NCBI GenBank assembly: GCA_016946835.1
Contig: JACVTC010000037.1
Location: 997,501 to 1,061,500 of the forward strand
Source: Neocallimastix lanati (nom. inval.)
Taxonomy: Eukaryota; Neocallimastigomycota; Neocallimastigomycetes; Neocallimastigales; Neocallimastigaceae
DNA length: 64,000 nt
Direction: 5' to 3'
Shown here: one piece after another, positions 1 to 12,935 of the stretch
Numbering within the stretch: the stretch's first letter is position 1
Layout of the letters: the number at the start of each line of letters is the position of its first letter
The notes under the pieces: generated by a model
Seen by the model: the letters and a program-made list of their open reading frames with translations, nothing else
Databases searched by the model: none
What the model was told of the DNA's origin: nothing
Program-made: the position numbers and the translations under genes

Positions 1-460
1 AGTTAATTTCATATCCCTCATAGGCTTCTGGTGGTGAACCTGTACCATATTCACAAAAGTATTCCGAACTATTATTTTTAGTTATTTCAGCAAGATTATT
101 AAATTTGTCTTCATCATAATAAAATGATAAATCTTCTTTATTAATAAAATCATATAAGTTGAGTTTAGTACCATCGTCTTCTTCTCTATTCACTGTAATT
201 GGTCCAGTAGTAGCATCTTTTTCAACGAAGTCAAACCCATAGGGTAAATAAATACTTGCATTTAAATTGTTTACTTCATTATTTGCAGATACAATATTTT
301 TGTATTCGTTAGATAAATGAGTTGCAATTAAAATGACTGTTACTACTACTATCATAACTGAAATTATCATTATGACTCCAATTTTAATAATATGAAAATT
401 ACTACGCTTTTTGGTCCGATGGCTATCTAATAAAAGATAATTATCTTCTGTATTTTGCAT
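1..460 (-). CDS. Partial single-pass membrane protein, N-terminal part
   Basis: Reading the minus strand from an ATG at 460-458 gives 153 open codons that run off the left window edge, so the C-terminus is missing. The first ~20 residues are polar and basic (TKKRSN), followed by one strongly hydrophobic segment at about residues 24-46 (IIKIGVIMIISVMIVVVTVI and on). An acidic, Asn-rich region follows, with several possible N-glycosylation sites (NAS, NNS). A short cytoplasmic N-terminus followed by a long outer part suggests a type II membrane or signal-anchor topology, as in secretory pathway enzymes or surface proteins. The base composition is clearly richer in G+C than the flanking spacer, which supports real coding. 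I do not recognise a family in the visible part. The start is the first ATG after a very A+T-rich upstream stretch with a TTTTA microsatellite. Confidence 0.72.
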   Translation of the reverse strand, partial: MQNTEDNYLLLDSHRTKKRSNFHIIKIGVIMIISVMIVVVTVILIATHLSNEYKNIVSANNEVNNLNASIYLPYGFDFVEKDATTGPITVNREEDDGTKLNLYDFINKEDLSFYYDEDKFNNLAEITKNNSSEYFCEYGTGSPPEAYEGYEIN

Positions 461-478
461 TTTGTGTTATTTACACTA

Positions 479-576
479 TTTTATTTTATTTTATTTTATT
501 TTATTTTATTTTATTTTATTTTATTTTATTTTATTTTATTTTATTTTATTTTATTTTATTTTATTTTATTTTATTT
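479..576. repeat. (TTTTA)n microsatellite
   Basis: About 19 near-perfect copies of a TTTTA pentamer lie just upstream of the partial membrane-protein gene on the minus strand. The apparent low-complexity ORF across it is an artefact of the repeat. Confidence 0.95.
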
Positions 577-1561
577 CTTTATTTTCTATAAAATAATGAT
601 TTATTTTGATATAAATATATTATATTTCACTACTTTTTGATTTAAAATAAAAATATTAATTATAATAATAATAGTAGTAATAAAAAAAAAAAAAAAAAAA
701 GTAAATAAAAAAAATAAATTCAAAAATAAATAAATATTATTTAATATTAAATTATGATTTAAAAACAGAATAAATATTTAATTTGAATTAATAAAATTTC
801 AGAGTATTGTTTTAATTTTAAATATTATATTCAACACTATTACTTGTATATATACTTTATTGTTTTTAAGTAATTTCTATATTTTTTATAATATTAAGAC
901 CTTTTTTTTTTTTTGATTGTAATTAAAAATTTTATAATATTTTCCAGTAAAAAAAAAAAAAAAAAGAATATATTAAATTTTTATTTTAATAAAATTTTTA
1001 TTTTGCAGCCACAATTATTTAGAACTTTATTTATTTTTTTTATAAAAGAATTTTTAAATCCAATATATATAAAATTTCCTTTAATTAATTTTTTTTTTTT
1101 TCTATCATTTCAAAAATATAATTTTATTAAATAAAAAAAAAAAAAAATAAAGTTTATATCTATATGTATTATTTTATAATTTTATATATATTTTTAGAAA
1201 TTTAATTTTAATAAATTGACAGTTAGTTATATGCTATATTATAATTGTTAAGTTTGGTTATTTGGTTATAGTATATCAACTTTATTTATTATATTTTAAG
1301 ATAGAGGTTGAGACACAAAGTATTTCAAGAACTAATGTACAATAAAATATACTTTTCATGATATTTATAATAATATTATTGTGGCATAGTTATAATGATA
1401 CATTAATGTAACATAAAATGTAATACCTAAATAATTCACATTAAGTTATCAATAATAAAAATATGAAAATATTATATTTAAAAATATTTTAATAATTTAT
1501 GATAAAAAATTTAAAGTTTGCTATAATACTATTATAAAAATGAAAGAAATGTGTATAAATG

Positions 1562-1604
<43 letters not shown>

Positions 1605-1640
1605 CATAATAAAAATATAATATTAAAAAATAAAAATAAC

Positions 1641-1674
<34 letters not shown>

Positions 1675-2243
1675 TTATTATTAATAAATTATTATTTATA
1701 TAGAATAATAGTTATAATAAATTGATAATTTGTCCAAATATTAAAAAAAAAAAAAAAAAATTGATCGACCATTCAATAAAAAAATATATTATATATATAC
1801 AAATAGGAAAATAAATTATTATTTTTTAATTAAACTTTTCATTTATAGTAATATGAAAAGTTTAATAAATTATATTAAATATTATTATATAAAATAAAAT
1901 AAATTATGCATGTATATATATACATATAGGAATTTTATTTCTTTCGTATCTATTTAAATTCACAAATTTTTTATATTTTGTACTTGAATTAAGGATAGTT
2001 ATAATAATAATATCTTAAATATGGAAACATATATAATTTTTATTTATTATTATTATTATAATTTTGTTGAAAAATTTTATACTTTATTGTATTGAAATAA
2101 ATTTTAAATTTTTTTAAATACAGTAATAATAAAATAAATAAATAAATAATAAAAATAATAAAAATGATGATAACAAGTAACAAACATGATAAGATAAATT
2201 TAAGAGTAGTTCAAGAAACATTATTAATTCCATTATATTGTAG

Positions 2244-2381
2244 ATTGTAGATAATGATAGTAAGATAGGACATCCAAGGATTAATGCTTGCTATGATATT
2301 AATTTAGTAAATAAAATTGATTATGATTTTTCAAAATTTTCAGGACTTTTGAAGGCTTTACTACAAAACAAGAAATTATAG
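2244..2381 (+). pseudogene. Possible small coding remnant
   Basis: An open stretch of 45 codons between two stops reads with a more balanced amino-acid composition (for example GHPRINACYDINLV and KFSGLLKALLQNKK) than expected from surrounding A+T-rich DNA. It has no ATG at its start and no recognisable domain. It may be a decayed gene piece or repeat fragment, or chance. Confidence 0.2.
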
Positions 2382-3194
2382 ATTTATTTTAATATTTATA
2401 TTAAAAACTACAAGAAATGTTACGCATTTTCTTCTTTTTATTATATAATTTAAAAAAAAATTAAATGATAAATCTTATAATAAAATATTATATAAATAAT
2501 TTTTTTTAAAAAAAAAAAATTATTATATATTATATATAATATTCATATTACATAAAAAATAGTATAAAAAAAAAAGTGCATTAAAATATTTGATCAAATG
2601 AATTATGATTTTAAAAAATTGATAGAATTAACCAGTAGTTACTTTAGGTATTCACAGGTTTTCACTCTAGAATTATTAGTATAGAATCAGATGTTTCAAA
2701 AAATAAAATAAATAAAAAATATATGTATTAATAATTATCTTTGTTAATAACCTTTTTTGAAAAGATAGTTCATTCATGTTGTTGATACCATAAAAACCAT
2801 TCCAATTTAGTTAAACATTACAATCGTAATTATACTTCTTTAAAAGGAAAATGATGTTAAATATACTAAAAATACCCCTCAAAAAAAAAAAAAACTTTTT
2901 TTTGTTTTTTACCATTATCATTTTTAATAGATAAAGAAACATCATGTTATTTTAAATTATATATATATATATATAATGAATTAATAGGAAAAATTATTTC
3001 TAAAATAACCTACTCCTGAGAATATATATATATACATAATGAAGTAAAAATATAATAATAATAATAATAATAATAATTAATAAAGAATAATAAAAATTTC
3101 ATAAATTTTTATAAAAAATAAATACAAATTGTATACAAATTATTATACGTATACTTTAAACAAATTTAAATTATAATTTTATTTTTTTATATTA

Positions 3195-3381
3195 TATATT
3201 AAGATATATTATATTTTTAAAAAAATATTATTATTAAAACTTTATTATTTTAAAAAATATGAAATTTATTAAACATTTGAAAAGAAATATATTAAGATAT
3301 ATTATATTTTTAAAAAAATATTATTATTAAAACTTTATTATTTTAAAAAATATGAAATTTATTAAACATTTGAAAAGAAAT
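3195..3381. repeat. 93-bp direct tandem duplication (2 copies)
   Basis: The block starting TATATTAAGATATATTATA at 3195 recurs at 3288 and continues through AAACATTTGAAAAGAAAT. The two copies look identical over about 90 bp, which indicates a recent duplication. Confidence 0.92.
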
Positions 3382-3425
3382 AATGTAAATAAAAAGTGAA
3401 CTTCTAAGATGGAGAAATGGGGGAT

Positions 3426-3684
3426 AGTGCATTTCTCAATCGTACATTTCTAAATTGTGCAATTCGCAATGTGGCGTATAAATTTTAAAAATAAAGCCAT
3501 ACATTTTTAAGATATTCTATACAATCATTAATAAATATATATATAAATAATAATATATTTTTCAATTAAATATTATTAAATAACTATTTCAAAAAAAATA
3601 ATTATATATTTTATTAAAAAAGAATTATTCTTACAATTGAATATTAATTGCACTATTGCGAAATGCATGATTGTGAAATGTACT
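3426..3684. mobile_element. MITE-like element with 39-bp terminal inverted repeats
   Basis: The left arm (3426-3464, starting AGTGCATTTCTCAATC) is the imperfect reverse complement of the right arm (3646-3684). By hand 32 of 39 positions pair, and most differences look like transitions or single substitutions. The ~180-bp interior is A+T-rich and non-coding. The interior and left flank are also recognisable at about 41975-42180, so this is a dispersed family rather than a one-off palindrome. No clear target-site duplication could be assigned. The size and structure fit a non-autonomous DNA transposon (MITE) or fold-back element. Confidence 0.6.
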
Positions 3685-3876
3685 AGATTCATAAAAATGA
3701 ATGAATTAATAAAAATTTTTTTTTTTTTTTTAATAAATAAGATTTATAAGATTACACGTGTTTTTTTTTTATTATATTTTGGTAAAAAAAAATTTTTTTT
3801 TGAGGGTGATTTTAATTATTTTTTTTTTAATCTAATAAGAGATAATATAATGAAAATATAAATGAAAAAAAAAAAA

Positions 3877-3938
3877 ATGAAATGAAAATGAAAATGAAAA
3901 TAAAAATGAAAATGAAAATGAAAATGAAGATGAAAAAA
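3877..3938. repeat. (AAAATG)n hexanucleotide repeat
   Basis: About nine slightly imperfect copies of GAAAAT/AAAATG in a row, followed by a TA dinucleotide run. Confidence 0.9.
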
Positions 3939-4190
3939 AACATATATATATATATATTCATTGAAAATAAAAATATCTTGTCCTAAATTAAAAATATCAA
4001 ATTGATAAATGGTATAATAAATGTCCATATATTATTTATTCATTTATTTATTTATTTATTTATTTTTTTTTAGTTATTAGAATTTTAGTTGTCTAATTAA
4101 CATTAAAAAACTTTTATTATTTAAATAATTTAATATTATTTATTTATTTTTTATTTATATTTTTCAATTTATTATATTATACTTAACCTA

Positions 4191-4235
<45 letters not shown>

Positions 4236-4625
4236 TTTAGTATAAATAAAGATAGTATTAATAATAAAAAAAATTAAAAAAAAAAAAAAAAGTTTATTCA
4301 ACATCTTTTAAATGATGAATTTGTTCCATTATTATTAATAAATGAAATTAAACCAAAATTATTAATATTATAATAATTAATTAATATAATAATACTTTTT
4401 TTTTAAAAAAAAATAAAAAAAAAAAAAAATTTAAATTATATATAATCTTTTTTAATGTTAAATTATATAAAATTTAAACTATATATATAATTATTTATAC
4501 TATATTAATTTATTTATTATTAATAACTTCATTCTATTTCATTTTATTTTATTTTTTTTTTTTTTTAGCTTTTTCCATTATTATGTATTTTAATAAAATA
4601 ATATAAAAGAAGAGATTTTTTAATT

Positions 4626-4663
<38 letters not shown>

Positions 4664-4903
4664 ATTATAATACTTAAAATTCATCTGTCTTAAAATTTTT
4701 AATAGAAAATGAAAGACTGTTCTTATTAAAATAAAAATAAATAAAAATAAAGATAAAAATAAATGGAGATGATTACTGTCTAAATATATTATGAAAATAA
4801 AATGAACCATATATATATAAATTAAATAATTAAGTATAGTATTTTTACAAGTATAAATATAATTAATAATTTTTGTTTTTGTTTATAGTTTTTATATAAG
4901 TTA

Positions 4904-4934
<31 letters not shown>

Positions 4935-6084
4935 ATTTAATGATGATTTTTGGTTATCCAAATAATAACAATAATAACAATAAATAAATAAATTTAAATA
5001 AAATTTTATTATGTTAATTTTTTCTTAACATGTAAATTAATATTTTTTACAACCTTAATATTTAAAGTGATAATTTTTCTTCATAAAAATCATTTATAAA
5101 AAAAAAAATCTTAAAGAAAAAAATAAAATATAATAAAAAAATAAGGTTACTTATTTCTAAAAACAGATTAAATAAAGTGAAAATAAGCATCTGACAAAAA
5201 TTTAAAAAAAAAATAATAATAAATAATAATAATAAAATAAAATAAAATAAAATAAATAAAATAAAGATTATTTTAAATCTTTTATAAACTTTTTTTTTTC
5301 TATTGGATTGGGTAATTTTTAAATTTAAAATAATGATATATAATATATTTAGTATTATTACATTAAATTCAAAATACGAATTGTTTTTTTTTTTTTTAAA
5401 ATAAAAAAAAAAAAAAAAAAAATTAAGCTTAGAAAAAAATTAATAATAATTTAAAATGTAAAAAATATAAAAATTTATATAATATTTAATAATGTGAATT
5501 ATTGAAATGAAAAATAAAAATCCTTTAAATATATTTTCAATATTTTATATAAATAATAATAATATTACTAATAATTATTTTATTATTTTATATATAATAT
5601 TTTCTTTTATTATAATTTAATAATTAAAAAATAAAAATATCAATAATAACTTTGAAACAACACTATTAATTACTTTTTTTTACTATGCTTCTTATTTTAT
5701 TTTATTTTTTATTTTATTATTTTTGTTTGTTTATTTTAGTTTGTATACTTTGTCTTTTTTTTTTTTTTTTTTGTTTAAATTTAATTTATATCATTCATTA
5801 TTTATTTTTTTTTTTTTATTTTTTTTTATTTTTTAACTGATATTATAATTATAGTTATTATTTATAAATAATAAGGGGTATTTTATTAACTAATTTTTTT
5901 TTTCTTTTTAAATATATATATATATATTTTAACAAATAAAAAAAAAATAAAATAAAAATAAATAATAAATAAATAAATAAATGTGATAAAATAAATTTAT
6001 GATAAATATTATAACTACTTAAAATAATATATATACATATTTATGACTTAAGAAAAAAAAAATATATAACAAAAAAAATTTTTT

Positions 6085-8520
6085 TTAAAATAAACTAGAA
6101 ATTTGGTAGAATATTGTTGACACTAGCCATGCTAGTGCAGTGGTATAAAAAGTAACAAAACCTGCCCATTTCCATCCTGCTTCATTTCCTATAGCGGTAA
6201 CTGTGGCTACACATGGGAAATATAATAATACGAATAACATATATGCATAGGCACTTTTAGCATCTAATTCACTATTGGCTAATTTATCAGATAATCTTTC
6301 AGGGGTTGAATTCTCTTCACCATTATCATTTCCACAATATAAAATACTTAAGGTAGAAACAACAACTTCTTTTGCACCAAGACCAGTTAAAAGACCTACA
6401 TCCATTTTCCAAGTAGATCCCATAGGTCTAAAAGCTGGTTCCATAAATTTACCAACTTGTCCAAGATACGACTTTTCACTTTGAGTAATGGTATCATTTT
6501 CCGTAACACGTGGGAAATTGGATAGGAACCAAATGATAATACTAGCACCTAAAATGACAGTGGCCATTTTCTTAATATATTCTTTTGCTCTTTCCCATGT
6601 ATGTTTTAAGACACTAAGTAGTGAGGGTAAACGATATTCTGGAAGTTCCATTAAATAATTCATTTCTTTTTCCTTTACAAGGAATAAACTAAATACCTTT
6701 GCTAAGACTAAAGCAAGAACTACACCAACGGCATAAAGAGAGAAAATCACTGGGGTAACATGATTTGGGAAAAAGGCATTTGCGAGTACATTGTAAACTG
6801 GAGTTCTTGCTGAACAAGAAAATAAGGATACTACAAGAATAGTAACTAAACGACTTTTTCTATTTTCTATAGCTCTAGTAGACATTACTGCTGGTACATT
6901 GCAACCAAAACCACAAATCATTGGAATAAATGATTTACCATGAAGTCCGAATATTCTCATAATACGATCTAAAATAAAAGCAGCACGAGCCATGTAACCA
7001 CTGTCTTCCAAAATGGATACACATAAATATAAAATAAGTATATTTGGAAGGAAAACGGTAACACCACCAACACCTGCAATTATACCATCACATATAAGAT
7101 CTTTAAACCATCCATCCGGTAATATAGTACTTAAAATACCGTTAAGCCAAGTAAATGCAGATTCAATATATTCCATAAATTGGTTTCCAACCCAATCAAA
7201 AGTAAGACCGAACATTATATAAATAATAATAGCAAAAATAATAAAACCAAGCCATCTGTTGGTAATTAAAGCATCTATTCTTGCTGTATATTTACTTTTA
7301 CCATTTTTACTTTTAGTATATATTCCTTCTAACATTTGTGTAATATAGGCATAACATTCCCCAGTATTACCTGTATCAAGAGTTTGACTCAATTTTTCAA
7401 ACTTCGGTATAATTCCTTTTGTCTCTAAAACCTCATCAAATACTTCCTTTAATCCCTTACCATACTTTGAAGTTGTTGGATAAAATTTCATACCAAAACG
7501 TTCACCTAATACTTCGGTATTAATAGAATCTCCCCTTTTCTCTAATTCATCATACATATTTAAGGCCCCAACCATCGGTATTCCTACCTTTTGACATTGT
7601 AAAGTCAAGTAGAGGTTACGTTCTAAATTATTAGAATCAAGAACGTTGAGAATAACATCAATTTTATTATGACTTAAATAATTTTCAACATATTTTTCCT
7701 CTGGAGAATATGAAGCTAAAGAATAGGTACCAGGTAAATCAACAAGATTTACTCTTACACCATTATGAATAAAAGTACCTTCTTTTGAGTCGACGGTGAC
7801 TCCACAATAGTTACCTTCCTTCTCATGACCACCACTAATATGATTAAAAAGTGTAGTTTTTCCACAATTTGGATTACCTACAAGGGCTACCGTTATTACT
7901 TGTCCATTCCATTTTCTTTTATTTATATCAGAGAGAACATAATATTTTCTTTTTTCACAATTTTTACGTTCTGGACAAAATTTACATATTAGTGGAGTAG
8001 ACTCTGTAGCTTCCTTTATTATACCTGATTCATCATTAAAATCAGAACTACTATTATCCATTGTCACCGTCGTAATACTTGCATCATCACTAATTTTTCT
8101 ATTTCCTTTTTTAAGAAAACAATCTTTCATTTTCTTACCATTTTCATAATATTCATGGATTGATTGATTTAGATATCTATCGTCTTCAATATTTTGATTA
8201 TTTATAGATTCGTCATCTTCAATATTTTGAATATTTATAGAACTTTGGTCTTTAAGACCTGGTAAAAGATCTGAAGGAACAGTTGTTTTCGGTATCGGTT
8301 CCATTGAAATGGTAATATATTTAGTTTCAGAATTACGTAATGTAATCGTAGTACCCATAATTTCATATTCTACTGGGTCCATTAAAGGTGCCTTCATATT
8401 ATTATGAATTTTTTGACCTCTTACAAAACCAAGCTCTGAAAGACGACGAGCAAATGATGCTTCACCCCTTATTTCAACAATATATGCTGATTCACCAATC
8501 TTTAATTCTGAAAGTTTCAT
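6085..8520 (-). CDS. feoAB: FeoA-FeoB fusion ferrous iron transporter, copy 1
   Basis: An 811-residue intronless ORF encodes a GTP-binding Fe(II) membrane transporter with a fused FeoA domain. Residues 1-75 are FeoA-like (MKLSELKIGESAYI to TTITLR). The linker (76-200) is Asn/Asp/Ser-rich with a doubled INxQNIEDD motif, then a Cys motif C179-x2-C182-x5-C188. The G domain shows G1 GNPNCGKT (215-222), G2 Thr242 in GVTVDS, G3 DLPG (261-264), G4 NMYD (321-324) and a G5-like TTSKYGKG. The C-terminal half carries the FeoB membrane core, with the Gate-like CGFGCNVPAVMSTR and SCSARTPVYNV and a conserved GLGAKEVVVST. This copy lacks the CGCC cluster of copies 2-4 and is the most divergent minus-strand copy. 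No signal peptide is visible, as expected. The start is supported by the identical MKLS start in all five copies. Its membrane (plasma or organellar) cannot be told from sequence. Confidence 0.95.
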   Translation of the reverse strand: MKLSELKIGESAYIVEIRGEASFARRLSELGFVRGQKIHNNMKAPLMDPVEYEIMGTTITLRNSETKYITISMEPIPKTTVPSDLLPGLKDQSSINIQNIEDDESINNQNIEDDRYLNQSIHEYYENGKKMKDCFLKKGNRKISDDASITTVTMDNSSSDFNDESGIIKEATESTPLICKFCPERKNCEKRKYYVLSDINKRKWNGQVITVALVGNPNCGKTTLFNHISGGHEKEGNYCGVTVDSKEGTFIHNGVRVNLVDLPGTYSLASYSPEEKYVENYLSHNKIDVILNVLDSNNLERNLYLTLQCQKVGIPMVGALNMYDELEKRGDSINTEVLGERFGMKFYPTTSKYGKGLKEVFDEVLETKGIIPKFEKLSQTLDTGNTGECYAYITQMLEGIYTKSKNGKSKYTARIDALITNRWLGFIIFAIIIYIMFGLTFDWVGNQFMEYIESAFTWLNGILSTILPDGWFKDLICDGIIAGVGGVTVFLPNILILYLCVSILEDSGYMARAAFILDRIMRIFGLHGKSFIPMICGFGCNVPAVMSTRAIENRKSRLVTILVVSLFSCSARTPVYNVLANAFFPNHVTPVIFSLYAVGVVLALVLAKVFSLFLVKEKEMNYLMELPEYRLPSLLSVLKHTWERAKEYIKKMATVILGASIIIWFLSNFPRVTENDTITQSEKSYLGQVGKFMEPAFRPMGSTWKMDVGLLTGLGAKEVVVSTLSILYCGNDNGEENSTPERLSDKLANSELDAKSAYAYMLFVLLYFPCVATVTAIGNEAGWKWAGFVTFYTTALAWLVSTIFYQISSLF

Positions 8521-10303
8521 TTTGAATTTTTTTTTTTTTTATTATCTTCCTTCAAACTTTATTATTATTTATTTATAAAAATAATATACAAATTTATATT
8601 ATATTTATTTAAAATAGAATATATATGAACTAATTTATATAAATTCTAAAAAATAAACGAATATAAATAAATTTTATAAATATATATATATATAATTATA
8701 TATTTATTAAATATAAAAAAAAAAAAAAAAAAAAAAAGAAAACAAAGAATTTTATTCCCAAGAACTTTTACGTTTTAATATTTTCAATAATAATTTTTAT
8801 AATAAAAAAAAATTTTTAAATAAAAAATTTTTTATTATTATTACAATTTTTTATTATTATTACAATTTTTTTTTCTCAAAATATCAAGAAAAGTTCTTTC
8901 ACTTTTCTCTATCCTTTAAACTTTTTTTATTTTAAACAATTTTCATTCCTTAAAAAAAAAAAAAGGGAAAAGCTTACTCCTTTTATATGATTTGAACTAT
9001 CAAAATTCTTATTTCATTGGATGATTCATTACTACTAATTTAAATTTAAAAAATTTTCAATTTTATATAATAATCTTAAACAATACAAATTTTGAATGAT
9101 AATCATACAAATAAAAATATAAAAAATATTAAAGTTTTAAATAAAATAAAAAAATTAAAAAAAATTAAAAAAAAGATTAAAAAAAAAAAAAAAAAAAAAA
9201 ACACGGAAAATCTATCATATTGTAATATATTTATATATAAATATATTAATGCTATTCAATATAAATGTAATAAACTCCTTAAATTAATTTATTTGTTACA
9301 TATATTGTGGTTTAATACGAATATATTGTAATATTATTACAATAATTATATATTAAAATATATTTTATTATATTGTAATATATATTCTGTGGTATACATA
9401 CTATTATTTTTATTCTTTTTATTCTAAAAAAAATATATTTATTAAATATATATATTATAATATATACTTCATTAAATATTATTCTAGAATATACATTATA
9501 TATATAATTGATTATAGATTATATATATTTAATATATAATTACTATATATTATAAATTAATCATATATATTATGGTTCATATATTTATAGTTAATTATTG
9601 TATTATATATTTTAAATTTAAATATTAAATTTTATATTTATTTATATATATAATTAATATTTTTTGCTAATTAATAATTAATAATTTTTACATACTCATT
9701 AAATTAAATAATACTTTACATGTTAATAAATATTATACTCTTTAATAAATATTTACTTACTAATAAATATTACTAATTATCAATAAAATAGTCATTTTTA
9801 AAATGGGTTTATTGTTTTAACTATTCATTAGAGATGGGGAAATAATAAAAAAGGCTAAATAAAGTAATAAAACTAATAAATATATAGTTGAAAATAAAAT
9901 AAAAATAACAATAAAATATATATATAGATTATAAAAAAAAATTTATTTTTGCTGTGGATAAAAATATAATTAGGAATATAATAAACATTTCCTTTTCTAT
10001 TTAATAGTATTATAAACCATTATATTACAAATATATTAATTGATCACGTCATTGGTTGATTTTACCGTTTTTTATTACAAATTAAATTCTTACTAAACAA
10101 AAAAGATAAAAATAGTTTATTTTAATTAATATGGATTAAAATAATATTTTTTTTAGTTTTTGAAATAATAATAGCTAAATAATTAATTAAATAATAAATA
10201 AATAATAAATAATAAATGAATAAATAATAAATAAATAACTATTTAAATAATATAATAAAAAATTAAATATTAAATAATGATTAAATAATAAAATACTTAT
10301 TTA

Positions 10304-10350
10304 ATTATAAAATTTTATTTAATTATTTATCTATTTAAAAAATAACCTAT

Positions 10351-10394
<44 letters not shown>

Positions 10395-10462
10395 TTATAA
10401 AATTTTATTTAATTATTTATAAAATTTTATTTAATTATTTATCTATTTAAAAAATAACCTAT

Positions 10463-10537
<75 letters not shown>

Positions 10538-10541
10538 TTAA
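10304..10541. repeat. (ATTT)n tetranucleotide repeat with duplicated flank
   Basis: Two long ATTT blocks are each preceded by the same unit, which includes AATTATAAAATTTTATTTAA and CTATTTAAAAAATAACC. The flank was therefore duplicated along with the microsatellite. Confidence 0.9.
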
Positions 10542-10840
10542 TTATTTTTAATAAAAAAAATTATTTATTTACATTTTTAATTTCATTTAATTTTAATTTA
10601 AAATTTCAATTATAGTCTAGATCATCTAAAAAGGTAAAAAAAATAGATGAAAATAGATATGAAAATCAGTCAGTATATTAAAATTAAACAAATTAAAATA
10701 AGAAGGCTACAACTAAATTCTAAGGATGCTGATGTAGTTACAGTAAAAAATAATATTAGTGATAATAGAAATTAAAATAGTTAAAAAGGAGATATTTAAC
10801 TTCTTATGAATAAAAAGTTAAACTATAAACGAGTTTTCAA

Positions 10841-11126
10841 ATTAACCTTTTTATTAATGACTGTATATGAAATAACTCGAATTAATAAATAATAAATAAA
10901 TAATATAAAATATAAAAAAAAATAAAAAAAAATATTCTTGATATATTCAATATTTAATATCTTAAAAAAAAAAAAAAGGTAAAGCTATATAACCATATAT
11001 ATACAAAGCATATTATATAGAATGTAAAATATACTTTTTATTTTAAATATCAACACAAAAGAAATTAAGAAAAAAAAAATATCCATGGTATATATATATA
11101 TAAATTCACTTTTAAAATCCCCTCAA

Positions 11127-11163
<37 letters not shown>

Positions 11164-11491
11164 TGATAATATACTTTTTATTTTTAATATTCAATATAAA
11201 AAAAAAAAAAAAAAAGTATGGTATATTTATATATAAATCTATTTTTAAATTACTCCTCAAATATAAAAAAAAATAAATAAATGGAAATATACATTAAACT
11301 ATTTTAGCATGTTTAAGAATGATAAGTAAATAATAATTAACCTTTTTATTATTAATGATTGTATATGAAATATCTATGATTAATAAATAATAAATAAAAA
11401 ATAAAAAAAAAATATATATATAAAAAAAGATAAAAAAAAAAAAAAAAAGTATTTTATTATATTTTTAATATTTAATATCTTAAATAAAAAA

Positions 11492-11531
<40 letters not shown>

Positions 11532-11840
11532 GAAGCTATATAACCATATATACAAAGCATATTATATAGAATGTAAAATATACTTTTATTTTTAATATTA
11601 ATACAAAAGAAATTAAGAAAAGAAAATCCATGGTATATATATATATAATAAATTGAAAAAAAAAAAAAAAAGAATGATAAAATGTATAATATACTTTTTA
11701 TTTTTAATATTCAATATAAAAAAAAGGTATGGTATATTTATATATAAACCCATTTTTAAATTACTCCTCAAATATTAAAAAAATAAATAAATGGAAATAT
11801 ATATTAAACTATTTTAACATGTTTAAGAATAAAAACTAAA
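10841..11840. repeat. ~495-bp tandem duplication (2 units)
   Basis: The block beginning ATTAACCTTTTTATTA at 10841 recurs at 11336. The two units share, in order, AAGCTATATAACCATATATA, GCATATTATATAGAATGTAA, CCATGGTATATATATATA, TTAAATTACTCCTCAAATAT and ACATGTTTAAGAAT-like blocks. The units differ mainly in poly(A) lengths and small indels. They are non-coding. Each unit also holds two internal ATACTTTTTATTTT subrepeats. Confidence 0.9.
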
Positions 11841-12177
11841 TAATAATAATAATAATAATAAAAGAGAAATTTTTAATTTTTGAATAGATTTTACCAAAAT
11901 AAACCCTGAAACTGTGTTACATTTATATATTATTGATAAAATAACTATTAACAATGTTATTTTATTATGTTATTATTATTTATATTAGTAATAATCAAAA
12001 TTAATAAAACAATACATATATATAAAATATACAGTTAACTATTTATTTATAAATATTTCTTAAAGATTTTAGATAAAGATTTAATTTATTCTCCTAATAT
12101 TATTATTAATATTTTAATAAATAATTTTAATTAATAGGGATAAAATTTATTTATCGATCTATTTAGTAATTCTTTTT

Positions 12178-12582
12178 TATTTATTATTATTTATTATTAT
12201 TTATTTTTTATTATTATTTATTATTTATTATTTATTCATTTATTATTTATTATTTATTATTTATTATTTATTATTTATTATTTATTATTTATTATTTATT
12301 ATTTATTATTTATTATTTATTATTCCATTAATTATTATTTATTATTTATTATTTATTATTTATTATTTATTTATTAATTATTTATTATTTATTATTTAAT
12401 TATTTATTATTTATTATTTATTATTTATTATTTATTAATTTATTCATTTATTATTTATTATTTATTCATTTATTATTTATTATTTATTCATTTATTATTT
12501 ATTATTTATTCATTTATTATTTATTATTTATTCATTTATTATTTATTATTTATTCATTTATTATTTATTCATTTATTTATTT
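12178..12582. repeat. (TTATTAT)n heptanucleotide satellite
   Basis: About 400 bp made almost entirely of TTATTAT units with TTATTCAT variants in the right half. The unit is the reverse complement of the heptamer satellite at 52966-53272. Confidence 0.95.
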
Positions 12583-12935
12583 TATATTAACATATATATT
12601 TATTTTTCTATATTTTTTATTATATATTTATATATTTGTTAATTTTAATTTTTAATTTTAAATTAAAATTTTTAATTTCTAAACCTAGTTTTTTTTTTAA
12701 ATTTTATTTTTTAATTTTAAATTTTTAATTTTTAAATTAATAAAAGATATACCCATAAAAAAAAATAAATTAAAAATAAAAAATGAATCATAGAAATCAA
12801 AGTTCTATATATGATGTTTATATTATTGCTAATTTGATTGAACTTTTTGTAATATTTTTTACTGGTAATTTTATTTATTTTTTAAATTTTTTTTCTATTT
12901 TTATCTTTTTTTTTTTTTTGTTTTTATCGAAATGA

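Larger units (their letters stand above)
577..6084. other. A+T-rich spacer between the partial membrane gene and FeoAB copy 1
   Basis: About 5.5 kb of extremely A+T-rich DNA without a convincing gene. It contains many A or T homopolymers (for example about 1562-1600 and 4198-4233), a 93-bp tandem duplication, a MITE-like element at 3426-3684, an AAAATG-type hexamer repeat near 3877-3938 and one possible coding remnant near 2244-2381. All are listed separately. Confidence 0.8.

Noticed and set aside
10660-10775. Plus-strand stretch reading IRRLQLNSKDADVVTVKNN
   Set aside because: Short, without a start codon, and no recognisable domain.
12178-12582. Heptamer arrays as CRISPR or telomere repeats
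   Set aside because: There are no spacers between units and no telomere-type G-rich strand. They are simple A+T satellites.
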